NCBI RefSeq assembly: GCF_013911965.1
Contig: NZ_JACESE010000008.1
Location: forward strand, 62,001-126,000
Direction: 5' to 3'
Source: Phenylobacterium sp.
GTDB taxonomy: Bacteria; Pseudomonadota; Alphaproteobacteria; Caulobacterales; Caulobacteraceae
DNA: 64,000 nucleotides
In this document: in pieces, positions 26,126 through 36,112 of the stretch
How the letters are laid out: every line of letters begins with the position of its first letter
How positions within the stretch are numbered: position 1 is the stretch's first letter
Program-made: the position numbers and the translations under genes
Notes under the pieces: model-generated
What the model was told of the DNA's origin: nothing
The model's input: the letters and a program-made list of their open reading frames with translations, nothing else
The model's database searches: none

Positions 26126-28246
26126 TTGAAGCGCCTCGTGTGCAAGGTCGTCCCGGCGGCGCTGGCCGTCCTGCTTGGCGTCCATTCGGCAAGCCTGGGC
26201 CAGGAGGCGGCGCCGGCGACTCCCAGCGCGCCGATCCCCTATGAAACGCTGAACCCGCCACGCCCCGCGCCACAGCGCGCCGTCCCGCGCCGCCCCGCCC
26301 CCGCGGCGGCGTCAGCGGCGGCGACCGACGCCCAGGCCTCGGCCGAGGCTGCGCCCCTCGGCGTCGCGACCTTGCCGCCGGCCGAGCTGGAGGCCTTCGT
26401 GGACGGCGCGGTGCGCAGCGCCATGGACCGCGACCATATCGCCGGCGTGACCGTGTCGGTCGTCCAGAACGGCCAGGTCGTTCTGAAGAAGGGTTACGGC
26501 TATGCGAGCTTCGATCCGGTGCGTCGCGTCGATCCCGACCGGACCCTTTTCCGCATCGGCTCGATCTCCAAGACCTTCACCTGGATCCTGCTGATGAACG
26601 AGGTGGAGGCCGGCCGCATCCGACTGGACGCGCCCATCAACCTCTACCTGCCCGAGCGCGTCCAGGTGCGCGACCAGGGCTTCCGCGAGCCGGTCAAGGT
26701 CATCAATCTCCTCGACCACACCCCTGGCTTCGAGGACCGGGTGCTGGGCCAGCTCATGGAGCGCAGCTTCGATCGCGAGCGGCCGCTCGAGGTCTATCTG
26801 CGCCAGGAGCGTCCCCGCCGGGTGCGCGAACCGGGCCAGTTCCCGACCTACTCCAATTACGGCGTCGGCCTGGCCGGCCAGGCCCTCGTCTATGTCACCG
26901 GCCAGCCCTTCGAGACTCTCGTCGAGCAGCGGATCACCGGCCCGCTCGGCATGAGCCGCACCACCTTCCGGGAACCGCACCCCCCGAAGGCGGGCATTCC
27001 CGCCCCGATGGCCCCCGCCCTGGCCGGGAACCTGTCCGAACCGTTCCGCTGGTCGCCGGCGACGGGTTTCGAGGCCCGCGCCTTCGAGTATCTCGGCCAC
27101 CTGGCGCCGGCCGGCTCGGCCTCCTCCACCGCCGCCGATATGGCGACCTATATGAACCTGCTGCTCAGCAACGGCGTGGCCGGCGAGCGGCGGATCTTCG
27201 GCCCGCGGGCGGCGCAGGCCTTCCGGACGCCGCTGCGCCAGGACGCCAGCGGCACGAACGGCTGGGCCCACGGCTTCGCGGTCTATTCTCTCCCCGGCGG
27301 CCACGTCGGCTACGGTCATTCGGGCGCCACCCTCTCCTTCATGTCGAACATGGTCGTGGCGCCCGAGCTCGGCCTGGGCGTCTTCGTCAGCGCCAACACC
27401 GAGAGCGGCGGCGACCTGGCGATGCGGCTGCCCGGCGAGATCGTCCAGCAGTTCTTCGCCCCCGGTCCCCCGGCTCTTCGCCAGGGCGACCCCGCCCTGG
27501 CGCGGCGCGCCGACGTCTATGAAGGGCACTACCTCGGCACCCGGCGCGCCTATGTCGGGCTGGAGCGGTTCGTGGGCTACGTCCTGTCGGGCCGCTCGGT
27601 CTCGGTCTCCCGCGACGGCCGGCTGACCACCGCCGGTCTCAACGGCGTCGAGACCTGGGTCCCGGAAGGCGATCCCGCCGCCGGCCGCTTCGTCTCCACC
27701 ACGGGCCCCGAACGGCTGATCTTCGAGATCCGCGACGGCAAGGCGCGCGCCTTCCAGCTCGGCTCCAACGACCAGCGATTCCAGCGGGTGGGCCTGTGGA
27801 GCCAGCCCTGGTTCCTGGGGCTCCTGGCCGCGCTGGCGGTGCTCGCCGCCGGAGCGACGCTGGGCGGTCTCGCCCTTCGTAACCGGCGCGAGCTGCGCCA
27901 GACCCAGACGCAGAGCCAGGCGAGCGTCGTCCAGACGATCCAGGCGGTGCTCTGGCTTCTGGCGGTCGGCCTCTTCATCTCCTGGGTCAGCGGCAGCGGG
28001 GACTCGGCCCGGGTGGTCTACACTTGGCCGGGCGTGCGGCTGATCCTGGCCTCGGCCTGCGCCCTCGTGGCCGCCCTGCTGACCATCGTCACCATCGCCG
28101 CCCTGCCCGCCGTCTGGCGCGGCGGCCGGCGGCTCGACAGCTGGTCCCTGCAGCGCAAAGCGGCCTTTACGGCCACGACCGTGATCTACGCCGCCCTGGC
28201 GGTGGTGCTGTTCCATTGGGGCGCGCTGACGCCCTGGAGCAGCTGA
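26126..28246 (+). CDS. Serine beta-lactamase-fold hydrolase with C-terminal membrane segments
   Basis: A 706-residue protein from a TTG start. A signal peptide and a Pro/Ala linker (residues 30-75) precede a class-C-like catalytic domain with SISK (Ser146, Lys149), YSN (Tyr242) and HSG (398-400). After about residue 530 come several hydrophobic helices (WFLGLLAALAVLAAGATLGGLAL, VLWLLAVGLFISWV, LILASACALVAALLTIVTIAAL, ALAVVLFHWG). Enzymes of this family include esterases and D-amino-acid peptidases; the membrane-anchored form is unlikely to be a true antibiotic-inactivating enzyme. Function unknown. Confidence 0.82.
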   Translation: MKRLVCKVVPAALAVLLGVHSASLGQEAAPATPSAPIPYETLNPPRPAPQRAVPRRPAPAAASAAATDAQASAEAAPLGVATLPPAELEAFVDGAVRSAMDRDHIAGVTVSVVQNGQVVLKKGYGYASFDPVRRVDPDRTLFRIGSISKTFTWILLMNEVEAGRIRLDAPINLYLPERVQVRDQGFREPVKVINLLDHTPGFEDRVLGQLMERSFDRERPLEVYLRQERPRRVREPGQFPTYSNYGVGLAGQALVYVTGQPFETLVEQRITGPLGMSRTTFREPHPPKAGIPAPMAPALAGNLSEPFRWSPATGFEARAFEYLGHLAPAGSASSTAADMATYMNLLLSNGVAGERRIFGPRAAQAFRTPLRQDASGTNGWAHGFAVYSLPGGHVGYGHSGATLSFMSNMVVAPELGLGVFVSANTESGGDLAMRLPGEIVQQFFAPGPPALRQGDPALARRADVYEGHYLGTRRAYVGLERFVGYVLSGRSVSVSRDGRLTTAGLNGVETWVPEGDPAAGRFVSTTGPERLIFEIRDGKARAFQLGSNDQRFQRVGLWSQPWFLGLLAALAVLAAGATLGGLALRNRRELRQTQTQSQASVVQTIQAVLWLLAVGLFISWVSGSGDSARVVYTWPGVRLILASACALVAALLTIVTIAALPAVWRGGRRLDSWSLQRKAAFTATTVIYAALAVVLFHWGALTPWSS

Positions 28247-28389
28247 CGGGCCGGTGGGCGGCGGGGGTGCGACAAACCGCGCAAGAAAGCTGAGGCGCTA
28301 ACCCAACCCTTAAACGCCGCGTTTACCATCAACTGGGTAAATCCTGCCTAGCGGGCGGCCGAACTGGGCAGGTCCCGTACCGTTTTGGG

Positions 28390-30045
28390 GTGGGACGCGC
28401 CTTGAATCAGTTTGTCGCCGCGCTGCAGAGGTTCGGGATCGGACGCCTGGCCGCCATCCTCGGGGTGGGCGCCGGCGTGGCCGCGGCCCTGTTCGCCCTG
28501 ACCATGAACCTCGGCGAACCCAAGGCCCTGCTCTATTCGAATCTCGATCTGCGCGAGGCCGGCTCGATCACCCAGGCGCTGGAAGCCGCCGGCGTGAAGT
28601 ACGAGGTCAAGGGCGACGGCTCGACCATTCTGGTGGCGCGCGACGAGGTCGCCTCCACCCGCCTCATGCTCTCCAGCAAGGGTCTGCCGACGGCCGGCTC
28701 GGTGGGCTACGAAATCTTCGACGAAGCCAATGCGCTGGGCCAGACCGACTTCGTCCAGCAACTGAACCGCCAGCGCGCCCTGGAAGGCGAACTCGCCCGC
28801 ACCATCCGCAGCCTGGACGGCGTGACCTTCGCCCGCGTCCATCTGGTGCTGCCCAAGCGCCAGCTCTTCGAGGAAGAGGCCGAGGAGCCGTCGGCCTCGG
28901 TCACCCTCGGCGTCGGCGGGCGCGAGCCCAACGCCGACCAGGTGCGCGCGGTCCAGAACCTGGTGGCCGGCGCCGTGCCGCGCATGACGCCGGCGCGCGT
29001 CACCATCGTCGACCAGCACGGAAAGACCCTGTCGGCCGGGGGCGAGAGCTTCGCCGGCGAGATGGCCGACAGCCGCAAGAGCGAGGTCGAGCAGCGCATC
29101 GCCAAGACGGTGAAGGGCCTGGTCGAAAGCGTCGTCGGTCCGGGCAAGGCGCGGGTCAATGTCACCGCCGACATCGACCTGGCCCGGGTGACCCTGCAGC
29201 AGGAGACCTTCGATCCCGACGGCCAGGTCGTGCGGTCCGAGCAGACGGTCGAGGAAAGCGCCAACGAGAACGAGCCCAACAACGCCGGCGCCGTCACCGC
29301 CGACGCCAACATCCCCGGCGGCGGCCTGGGCGGAGAAGACGGCCAGGTCAGCTCGGCCAGCGGCCGGACCGAATCGACCACCAACTACGAGATCTCCAAG
29401 ACCACCCGCACCGAGGTCCAGGAGCCGGGCAAGATCCAGCGCCTGTCCGTCGCGGTCGCGGTCGACGGCCTGCGGCCGGTGGGCGAAGACGGCCAGGCCG
29501 GCGAGTACCAGCCGCGCTCCGAGGAGGAGATGCAGCGCATCGAGCAGCTGGTCCGCACCGCCGTCGGCTTCGACGAGTCCCGGGGCGACCAGGTGACGGT
29601 GGTCAATGTGCCCTTCACCGCGCCGGAGACGGCCGGCGGGGTGGAGTCGGCCAACCCTCTGACCGACTTCGACAAGAACGACATCATGCGGGCCGCCGAA
29701 CTGGGCGTCCTGGCCATCGTCGCCCTGCTGATCATCTTCTTCGTGGTCCGGCCGCTCCTGAAGAACGCCGGCGGCGGCAATGGCGGCCTGCCGGCGCCCA
29801 CCCAGACGATCACCCGCGTCGTCACCACTACGCCCGACGGCCAGCCCGTCCAGGTCAGCGTCGATCCGGAGACGGGGCAGCCGCTCGCCCTGCCCGGTCC
29901 CGGCGAGCTGGAGCAGAAGATCGACATCGCCCGCATCGAGGGCCAGGTGAAGGCCTCCTCGGTCAAGCGCGTCGCCGATTTCGTCGAAACCCATCCGGAA
30001 CAGTCGGTCGCGATCCTTCGCAGCTGGCTGCATGAATCCGCATGA
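28390..30045 (+). CDS. fliF: Flagellar MS-ring protein FliF
   Basis: A 551-residue MS-ring subunit. An N-terminal membrane helix ([21 protein letters not shown]) is followed by the YscJ/FliF ring-building domains ([17 protein letters not shown]..., [30 protein letters not shown]), a second ring domain, a disordered Glu/Asn/Gly linker and a second helix ([23 protein letters not shown]). The cytoplasmic tail binds FliG. The start is GTG at 28390 or TTG at 28402; neither has a strong ribosome site. It opens the fliF-fliG-flbE-fliN-flbD-flhA block and overlaps fliG as ATGA. Confidence 0.95.
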   Translation: MGRALNQFVAALQRFGIGRLAAILGVGAGVAAALFALTMNLGEPKALLYSNLDLREAGSITQALEAAGVKYEVKGDGSTILVARDEVASTRLMLSSKGLPTAGSVGYEIFDEANALGQTDFVQQLNRQRALEGELARTIRSLDGVTFARVHLVLPKRQLFEEEAEEPSASVTLGVGGREPNADQVRAVQNLVAGAVPRMTPARVTIVDQHGKTLSAGGESFAGEMADSRKSEVEQRIAKTVKGLVESVVGPGKARVNVTADIDLARVTLQQETFDPDGQVVRSEQTVEESANENEPNNAGAVTADANIPGGGLGGEDGQVSSASGRTESTTNYEISKTTRTEVQEPGKIQRLSVAVAVDGLRPVGEDGQAGEYQPRSEEEMQRIEQLVRTAVGFDESRGDQVTVVNVPFTAPETAGGVESANPLTDFDKNDIMRAAELGVLAIVALLIIFFVVRPLLKNAGGGNGGLPAPTQTITRVVTTTPDGQPVQVSVDPETGQPLALPGPGELEQKIDIARIEGQVKASSVKRVADFVETHPEQSVAILRSWLHESA

Positions 30046-31085
30046 GCCTGGTCGTTCGAGGCGGCGGCCGGTCGAAGGCCATTACGGACCCCTCGCAGCT
30101 GACGGGGCCGGAGAAGGCGGCCGTCATCCTGCTGGCGCTCGGCGAGGATCACGCCACCATCTGGGCGGGCCTGGACGACGAGGAGATCAAGGAGGTCTCC
30201 CAGGCCATGGCGAGCCTGGGCACGGTGGCCGCCAATGTGGTCGAGGCTCTGCTGGTGGAGTTCGTCGCCGGCATGTCGGGGGCCGGCACCATCATGGGCT
30301 CCTACGAGCAGACCCAGAAGCTGCTTCAGGCCTTCCTGCCGCCCGACAAGGTCGAAGCCTTGATGGAGGAGATCCGCGGTCCGGCGGGTCGCACCATGTG
30401 GGACAAGCTCGGCAACGTGAACGAGGCCGTCCTCGCCAACTATCTGAAGAACGAATACCCGCAGACCGTCGCCGTCATCCTCTCCAAGGTGAAGTCCGAC
30501 CACGCCGCCCGCGTGCTGGCGGCCCTGCCCGAGGACTTCGCCCTGGAGTGCGTCACCCGCATGCTGCGCATGGAGCCGGTGCAGCGGGAAATCCTGGACA
30601 AGATCGAACAGACCCTGCGGACCGAGTTCATGTCGAACCTGGCGCGCACCTCCAAGCGCGACAGCCACGAGATGATGGCCGACATCTTCAACGCCTTCGA
30701 CCGCCAGACCGAGAGCCGGTTCATGGCCGCCCTGGAGGAGCGCAACCGCGAGAGCGCCGAGCGGATCCGCGCCCTGATGTTCGTGTTCGAGGACCTCTCC
30801 AAGCTCGATCCCGGCGGCGTCCAGACCCTGCTGCGCGGCGTGGAGAAGGATCAGCTGGCCCTGGCGCTCAAGGGCGCCTCGGACGCCCTGCGCGAGATGT
30901 TCTTCTCCAACATGTCCGAGCGCGCCGCCAAGATCATGCGCGAGGACATGGAGGGCATGGGCCCCGTCCGCCTGAAGGACGTCGACCAGGCGCAGATGAA
31001 GATGGTCCAGGTGGCCAAGGATCTGGCCGCCAAGGGCGAGATCATGCTGGCCGGCGCCGGCGGCGACGATGAGCTGATCTACTGA
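30042..31085 (+). CDS. fliG: Flagellar motor switch protein FliG
   Basis: A 347-residue rotor protein. The N-terminal domain ([37 protein letters not shown]) binds FliF, the middle domain contains the [11 protein letters not shown] segment (EHPQ-type motif), and the C-terminal domain ([34 protein letters not shown]) carries the charged helix that contacts the stator. Length is normal. Its TGA stop and the next ATG share one base (TGATG). Confidence 0.96.
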   Translation: MSLVVRGGGRSKAITDPSQLTGPEKAAVILLALGEDHATIWAGLDDEEIKEVSQAMASLGTVAANVVEALLVEFVAGMSGAGTIMGSYEQTQKLLQAFLPPDKVEALMEEIRGPAGRTMWDKLGNVNEAVLANYLKNEYPQTVAVILSKVKSDHAARVLAALPEDFALECVTRMLRMEPVQREILDKIEQTLRTEFMSNLARTSKRDSHEMMADIFNAFDRQTESRFMAALEERNRESAERIRALMFVFEDLSKLDPGGVQTLLRGVEKDQLALALKGASDALREMFFSNMSERAAKIMREDMEGMGPVRLKDVDQAQMKMVQVAKDLAAKGEIMLAGAGGDDELIY

Positions 31086-31735
31086 TGACCACGTCCGCCC
31101 CCCGCCCCTTCGACTTCGACACCGTCTTCGCCGATGACGGCGCGGTCGCCCGCGCGTCGGCCCGCCCCAAGCGCCTCTATCCCCTGGAAGAGGTCGAGCA
31201 GATCCGCGCCCAGGCCATGGCCGAGGGCGAGCGCGCCGCCATGGCCCGCATCGAGGCCCAGCAGGCCGCCGCCCTGTCGCAGATCGCCCAGGCCTGCCAG
31301 GCCGCCCTGCCGCGCCTGGCGGAGGTGGCCCACGAGCACCGCGTCGGCTCGGCCGAGCTGGCGCTCGCCTGCGGGCAGGCCATCGCCGACGCCGCCCTGG
31401 ACGCCTTCCCGCGGGCCCCGATCCAGGCGGCCCTGGACTCCCTGGCGCGCGAGATCGAATCCGCGCCGCGGCTGGTGGTCACCGCGCCGCCGGCCCTGGC
31501 CGAGAATCTGGAGGCCCTGCTCAGCCAGACGGCCCAGGCCATCGGCTTCGCCGGCCAGATCCAGGTGCGTCCGGATCCGGCCGCCGGCCGCGCGGCCTTC
31601 AGCCTCGACTTCGGCGACGGCGCGGCCCGCTTCGATCCGGCCGCCGCCGCCGAGCGCGTCGCCGCCGCCCTGCACGAGGCGCTGGCCGCCGAGGGCCTGC
31701 ACGCCGAACCCCTCATTCCCGGCGGCGACGCCTGA
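31085..31735 (+). CDS. fliH: FliH/FlbE, regulator of the flagellar export ATPase
   Basis: A 216-residue protein in the position of Caulobacter flbE (fliH). An N-terminal acidic stretch and a coiled coil (LEEVEQIRAQAMAEGERAAMARIEAQQAAAL) are followed by an Ala-rich C-terminal domain similar to the V-ATPase E/FliH fold (PRLVVTAPPALAENLEALLSQ). It should bind FliI and FliN and bring export cargo to the switch. Sequence conservation is low in this family, so the call rests partly on gene order. Confidence 0.82.
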   Translation: MTTSAPRPFDFDTVFADDGAVARASARPKRLYPLEEVEQIRAQAMAEGERAAMARIEAQQAAALSQIAQACQAALPRLAEVAHEHRVGSAELALACGQAIADAALDAFPRAPIQAALDSLAREIESAPRLVVTAPPALAENLEALLSQTAQAIGFAGQIQVRPDPAAGRAAFSLDFGDGAARFDPAAAAERVAAALHEALAAEGLHAEPLIPGGDA

Positions 31736-31755
31736 CCGGAGAAAGGACGAAAGCC

Positions 31756-32094
31756 ATGTCCGACAACGAGCTGAAACTGGACGAGCTGGGCCCCGGCGAC
31801 GTGCCGATGGCCGACATGGGCGGCGAGGGCGAGGAAAAGCAGGCTTCGGACCTGGCGCCTGTCTTCGAGGTGCCGGTCAGCATCTCCGCCGTGCTCGGCC
31901 GGGCCCACATGTCGGTCGCCCAGCTGCTGCAGCTGTCGTCCGGATCGGTCCTCGAACTCGACCGCAAGGTCGGCGAGGCCATCGACATCTATGTGAACAA
32001 CCGCCTGGTCGCCCGGGGCGAGGTCGTCATCGTCGACGAACGCCTGGGCGTGACCATGACCGAAATCATCAAGGACGGCGACACGTCGGCCTGA
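31756..32094 (+). CDS. fliN: Flagellar motor switch protein FliN
   Basis: A 112-residue C-ring protein. The SpoA domain is obvious: [73 protein letters not shown]. The first 30 residues are acidic. A Shine-Dalgarno GAAAGGA precedes the ATG. It forms the base of the C-ring with FliM (not in this window) and docks FliH-FliI. Confidence 0.96.
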   Translation: MSDNELKLDELGPGDVPMADMGGEGEEKQASDLAPVFEVPVSISAVLGRAHMSVAQLLQLSSGSVLELDRKVGEAIDIYVNNRLVARGEVVIVDERLGVTMTEIIKDGDTSA

Positions 32095-32119
32095 GGCGAC
32101 GGCGCAAGGAGGATTGAAC

Positions 32120-33493
32120 ATGCGGCTTCTGGTCGTCGGAAAACTGGATGGGCAGCTCTCGTCAGCCGTGAAGATGGCGATGAGCGCGGGCGCCAAGGTC
32201 AGCCACGTGGAGACCGCGTCCGCGGCCACCCACGCCCTGCGCGCCGGCCAGGGCGCGGACCTGCTGCTGGTCGACTACGAGATCGACATCGCCGGGCTGA
32301 TCGCGGCCAACGAGGCCGAGCGGATCCGGGTGCCGGTGGTGGCCTGCGGCGTCGGCCCCGACCCGGTCAAGGCCGCCGCGGCCATCCGCGCCGGGGCCAA
32401 GGAGTTCATCCCCCTGCCGCCCGAGGCCGAGCTGATCGCCGCCGTGCTGGCGGCGGTGTCGGACGACAACCGGCCGATGGTGGTGCAGGACCCGGCCATG
32501 AAGGCGGTGCTGACGCTCGCCGACCAGGTCGCCCCCTCCGACGCCTCGATCCTCATCACCGGGGAGAGCGGCTCGGGTAAAGAGGTCATCGCCCGCTACG
32601 TCCACCAGAAGTCGCGTCGCTCGGCCAAGCCCTTCATCTCGGTCAACTGCGCCGCCATTCCGGAAAACCTGCTGGAGAGCGAGCTGTTCGGGCACGAGAA
32701 GGGCGCCTTCACCGGCGCGCTCGCCCGCCGCATCGGCAAGTTCGAGGAAGCCAACGGCGGCACCCTGCTGCTCGACGAAATCTCCGAGATGGACGCGCGC
32801 CTGCAGGCCAAGCTGCTGCGCGCGATCCAGGAGCGTGAGATCGACCGCGTCGGCGGCGCCAAGCCGGTGAAGGTGGACATCCGCATCCTGGCCACCTCCA
32901 ACCGCGACCTGGCCCAGGCGGTGAAGGAAGGGACCTTCCGCGAGGACCTGCTCTATCGCCTGAACGTCGTGAACCTGCGCCTGCCGCCGCTGCGCGAGCG
33001 TCCGGGCGACATCATCGTCCTGGCCGAGCACTTCGTGAAGAAGTACGCCGCGGCCAACGGCATGGCCGACAAGCCGCTGTCGGACGAAGCCAAGCGCCGC
33101 CTGGTCGCCCACCGCTGGTCGGGCAATGTGCGCGAGCTCGAGAACGCCATGCACCGGGCCGTGCTGCTGTCGCCCAGCGACCAGATCACCGAGGACTCCA
33201 TCCGCCTGCCGGACGGCCAGCCGCTGGCCCCCGCCGACGCCGGCATGCGCACGGCCCAGGCCGCCAGCGTGGCGGCCGCCGAGGCGGTCCGCAACACCTT
33301 CGTCGGCCAGACCGTGGCCGAGATGGAGCAGCAGCTGATCCTCGACACCCTGGAACACTGCGCCGGCAACCGGACGCACGCGGCCAACATCCTCGGCATC
33401 TCGATCCGCACCCTGCGGAACAAGCTGAAGGAATACAGCGAGGCCGGCGTGGCCGTTCCGGCGCCGCAGGGCGCCGGCGCGAGCGCGGCCTAA
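32120..33493 (+). CDS. flbD: FlbD, sigma54-dependent flagellar transcription activator
   Basis: A 457-residue AAA+ activator. AAGGAGG (32106-32112) places the start at the ATG 32120, not the TTG six bases earlier. The N-terminal receiver-like domain is degenerate: the acidic pair is missing ([10 protein letters not shown]) although an Asp remains at residue 52, and the usual lysine of the KP motif is not in place (EFIPLPP). The ATPase domain has GESGSGKE (148-155), GAFTGA (195-200, sigma54 contact) and [10 protein letters not shown] Fis-type HTH ([20 protein letters not shown]) ends it. In Caulobacter FlbD activates class III/IV flagellar genes and represses fliF. Confidence 0.94.
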   Translation: MRLLVVGKLDGQLSSAVKMAMSAGAKVSHVETASAATHALRAGQGADLLLVDYEIDIAGLIAANEAERIRVPVVACGVGPDPVKAAAAIRAGAKEFIPLPPEAELIAAVLAAVSDDNRPMVVQDPAMKAVLTLADQVAPSDASILITGESGSGKEVIARYVHQKSRRSAKPFISVNCAAIPENLLESELFGHEKGAFTGALARRIGKFEEANGGTLLLDEISEMDARLQAKLLRAIQEREIDRVGGAKPVKVDIRILATSNRDLAQAVKEGTFREDLLYRLNVVNLRLPPLRERPGDIIVLAEHFVKKYAAANGMADKPLSDEAKRRLVAHRWSGNVRELENAMHRAVLLSPSDQITEDSIRLPDGQPLAPADAGMRTAQAASVAAAEAVRNTFVGQTVAEMEQQLILDTLEHCAGNRTHAANILGISIRTLRNKLKEYSEAGVAVPAPQGAGASAA

Positions 33494-33520
33494 GCCATCT
33501 CCAGGCGGGCGAGCCAAGGC

Positions 33521-35608
33521 ATGTCAGACGTTCAGGCCACAGGACCCGGCGCGCCGTCGGCCCGCGAGATGATCGGCTGGCTGGCGCGGGGCGAGGTGGC
33601 CATGGCCATCGGGGCGGTGAGCATCATCGTCCTGCTCATCCTGCCGATCCCGGCCTTCCTGCTGGACGCCCTGCTGGCGATTTCGATCACCAGCGCCGTC
33701 CTCATCCTGATGACCTCGCTGCTCATCAAGAAGCCGCTGGAGTTCAGCGCCTTCCCGACGGTGCTGCTGGTCACCACCCTCTACCGGCTCGGGCTGAACA
33801 TCGGCTCGACCCGGCTGATCCTGGGCAACGGGCATGAGGGCACGGGCGGGGCCGGCCGCATCATCGAGGGCTTCGGCCACCTGATGATGGGCGGCAACTT
33901 CGTCATCGGGCTGATCGTCTTCATCATCCTGGTGATCGTGAACTTCGTGGTCATCACCAAGGGCTCGGGCCGCATCGCCGAGGTGGCGGCGCGCTTCACC
34001 CTCGACGCCATGCCCGGCAAGCAGATGGCCATCGACGCCGACCTCTCGGCCGGCCTGATCGACGAGTCCGAGGCCAAGAAGCGCCGCAAGGAGCTGGAGC
34101 AGGAGAGCACCTTCTTCGGCGCCATGGACGGCGCCAGCAAGTTCGTGCGCGGCGACGCCGTCGCCGGCTTGATCATCGTGGCCATCAACATCGTGGGCGG
34201 CATCCTGATCGGGGTGGTGCAGCACGGCCTGCCGATCGGCCAGGCGGCCTCCTCCTACACCCTGCTGACCATCGGCGACGGCCTGGTCAGCCAGATTCCG
34301 GCGCTCATCATCTCGATCGCCGCCGGCTTCCTGGTTTCCAAGGCGGGCGTCGAGGGCTCGGCGGACAAGGCGCTGGTGGCGCAGCTCGCCATGAACCCCG
34401 TCGGTCTGGGCATGGTCTCGGCCTGCGCCGGGGTGATCGCGCTCATTCCCGGCATGCCGATCCTGCCCTTCGCGGCCGTCTCCATCGGCACGGGCGTGCT
34501 CGCCTATCGGCGGGGCCGCAAGGCCGCCGAACCGGCGCCCATGGAGATGGAGCAGGCGCCGGCCGAGCCGCAGGAAGAGCCGATCAGCGAGACCCTGGCC
34601 ATCGACGAGGTGAAGATCGAGCTGGGCTACGGCCTGCTGCCGCTGATCAACGACCTGGAGGGCCGCCGGCTGACCGACCAGATCCGCGCCCTGCGCAAGA
34701 CGCTGGCGGCCGAGTACGGCTTCGTCATGCCTTCGGTGCGGATCCTCGACAACATGCGCCTGCCTTCCCAGGGCTACTGCATCCGCATCAAGGAGCTCGA
34801 CGCCGGCTCCGGCGAGGTCCGTCTGGGCTCGCTGATGGCCATGGACCCGCGCGGCGGCCAGGTGGAGCTGCCCGGCGAGCACATGCGCGAGCCGGCCTTC
34901 GGCCTGCCGGCCACCTGGATCGACGACTCCCTGCGCGAGGAAGCGACCTTCCGCGGGTACACCATCGTCGACCCGGCCACGGTCCTGACCACGCACCTGA
35001 CCGAGATCCTCAAGGACAACATGGCCGAGCTGCTCTCCTATGCGGAGGTGCAGAAGCTCCTGAAGGACCTCCCGGGCGAGCAGAAGAAGCTGGTCGAGGA
35101 CCTGATCCCCAACACGGTGACGGCCACCACCGTCCAGCGCGTGCTGCAGGCCCTGCTGCGCGAACGGGTGTCCATCCGCGACCTGCCGGCCATCCTGGAA
35201 GGGATCGGCGAGGCGGCGCCGCACACCGGCTCCATCGCCATGCTGGTCGAGCAGGTCCGCGCCCGGCTGGCCCGCCAGCTGTCCTACGCCTATCGCGGCG
35301 ACGACGGCGCCCTGCCCATCGTCACCCTGTCGCCGGACTGGGAGAACGCCTTCGCCGAAGCCCTCATCGGCCCCGGCGAGGAGAAGCAGCTGGCGCTCGC
35401 TCCGTCGCGCCTGCAGGAGTTCATCCGCGGCGTACGCGAAGTCTTTGAACGCGCCGCCCTGTCGGGCGAGTCGCCGGTCCTGCTGACCAGCCCCGGCATC
35501 CGCCCCTATGTCCGCTCCATCATCGAGCGGTTCCGCGGCCAGACCCCGGTGATGAGCCAGAACGAGGTCCACCCCAAGGCGCGCCTGAAGACCATGGGGA
35601 CCATCTGA
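33521..35608 (+). CDS. flhA: Flagellar export gate protein FlhA
   Basis: A 695-residue core of the flagellar type III secretion gate. The N-terminal half has about eight membrane helices and the FHIPEP signature region (TTLYRLGLNIGSTRLIL, GRIAEVAARFTLDAMPGKQMAIDADLSAGLI). The C-terminal cytosolic domain (from about residue 360) contains LGYGLLPLINDLEGRRLTDQI and VQRVLQALLRERVSIRDLPAILEGI. It is the last gene of the + strand flagellar block. Confidence 0.96.
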   Translation: MSDVQATGPGAPSAREMIGWLARGEVAMAIGAVSIIVLLILPIPAFLLDALLAISITSAVLILMTSLLIKKPLEFSAFPTVLLVTTLYRLGLNIGSTRLILGNGHEGTGGAGRIIEGFGHLMMGGNFVIGLIVFIILVIVNFVVITKGSGRIAEVAARFTLDAMPGKQMAIDADLSAGLIDESEAKKRRKELEQESTFFGAMDGASKFVRGDAVAGLIIVAINIVGGILIGVVQHGLPIGQAASSYTLLTIGDGLVSQIPALIISIAAGFLVSKAGVEGSADKALVAQLAMNPVGLGMVSACAGVIALIPGMPILPFAAVSIGTGVLAYRRGRKAAEPAPMEMEQAPAEPQEEPISETLAIDEVKIELGYGLLPLINDLEGRRLTDQIRALRKTLAAEYGFVMPSVRILDNMRLPSQGYCIRIKELDAGSGEVRLGSLMAMDPRGGQVELPGEHMREPAFGLPATWIDDSLREEATFRGYTIVDPATVLTTHLTEILKDNMAELLSYAEVQKLLKDLPGEQKKLVEDLIPNTVTATTVQRVLQALLRERVSIRDLPAILEGIGEAAPHTGSIAMLVEQVRARLARQLSYAYRGDDGALPIVTLSPDWENAFAEALIGPGEEKQLALAPSRLQEFIRGVREVFERAALSGESPVLLTSPGIRPYVRSIIERFRGQTPVMSQNEVHPKARLKTMGTI

Positions 35609-35728
35609 GGCGCCGATCGGGAACCCACGGCGAAGCTCGGGCCTTTTCGCAAGTTGCCCAAAAAGCTTCGCGCTGGTAGCGATTTGCCGCGCGGGCCAGC
35701 GTGGGTCCCATCTAGCGTTGGAATTGGA

Positions 35729-36112
35729 ATGGCCAGCAAATCCCGAGCGAAACGCGGCGCCGGCGCCTCCCTGTTCTGGGACCTCCTCACCTTCGACCGG
35801 CTGATGACCAATGCGGTCATCCACCTGATCTACTGGGCCGGCCTCGGCGTCATCGCGCTGGGCGCCTTCGGCACCATCGGGGCCGCCGTGGGCGTGGCGC
35901 TGCGCGAAGAGAGCCTGATGGGGATCATGCTGGCGATCCCGGTGCTCGTGGCGGGCCTGCTGGTGGTGGGGGCGCTGATCCTGCTGTGGCGCTCGTTCTG
36001 TGAGTTCTACGTGGCCATCTTCCGCCTGAGCGACGATCTGCACGTCCTGCGCCAGCAGGCCGACGCCGAGCGCCTGGCCGCCCGGCCGACGCCCCCGCGT
36101 CCTCAGGCCTAG
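35729..36112 (+). CDS. DUF4282-domain small membrane protein
   Basis: A 127-residue protein from the ATG at 35729; a longer in-frame form from 35654 would add 25 residues with no ribosome site. FWDLLTFDRLMTNAVIHLIYWAGLGVIALGAF and a second hydrophobic region (GIMLAIPVLVAGLLVVGALILLWRSFCEFYVAIFRLSDDL) match DUF4282, a two-helix family of unknown function. It follows flhA after 120 bases and shares a CTAG stop with the convergent GH10 gene. Confidence 0.75.
   Translation: MASKSRAKRGAGASLFWDLLTFDRLMTNAVIHLIYWAGLGVIALGAFGTIGAAVGVALREESLMGIMLAIPVLVAGLLVVGALILLWRSFCEFYVAIFRLSDDLHVLRQQADAERLAARPTPPRPQA

Noticed and set aside
26126-28246. True antibiotic-resistance beta-lactamase
   Set aside because: Motifs are those of the wide serine beta-lactamase-like hydrolase family (HSG rather than KTG), with extra membrane helices; resistance is not supported.
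28298-28313. CtrA-like TAAC-N7-TTAA upstream of fliF
   Set aside because: Two mismatches in the first half-site, or an 8-base spacer if CTAA is used. fliF is expected to be CtrA-controlled, but this match is too weak to call.
35672-35690. Sigma54-like GG...GC pattern before the DUF4282 gene
   Set aside because: The spacing between GG and GC is one base short of the rigid -24/-12 requirement and the flanking bases do not match.
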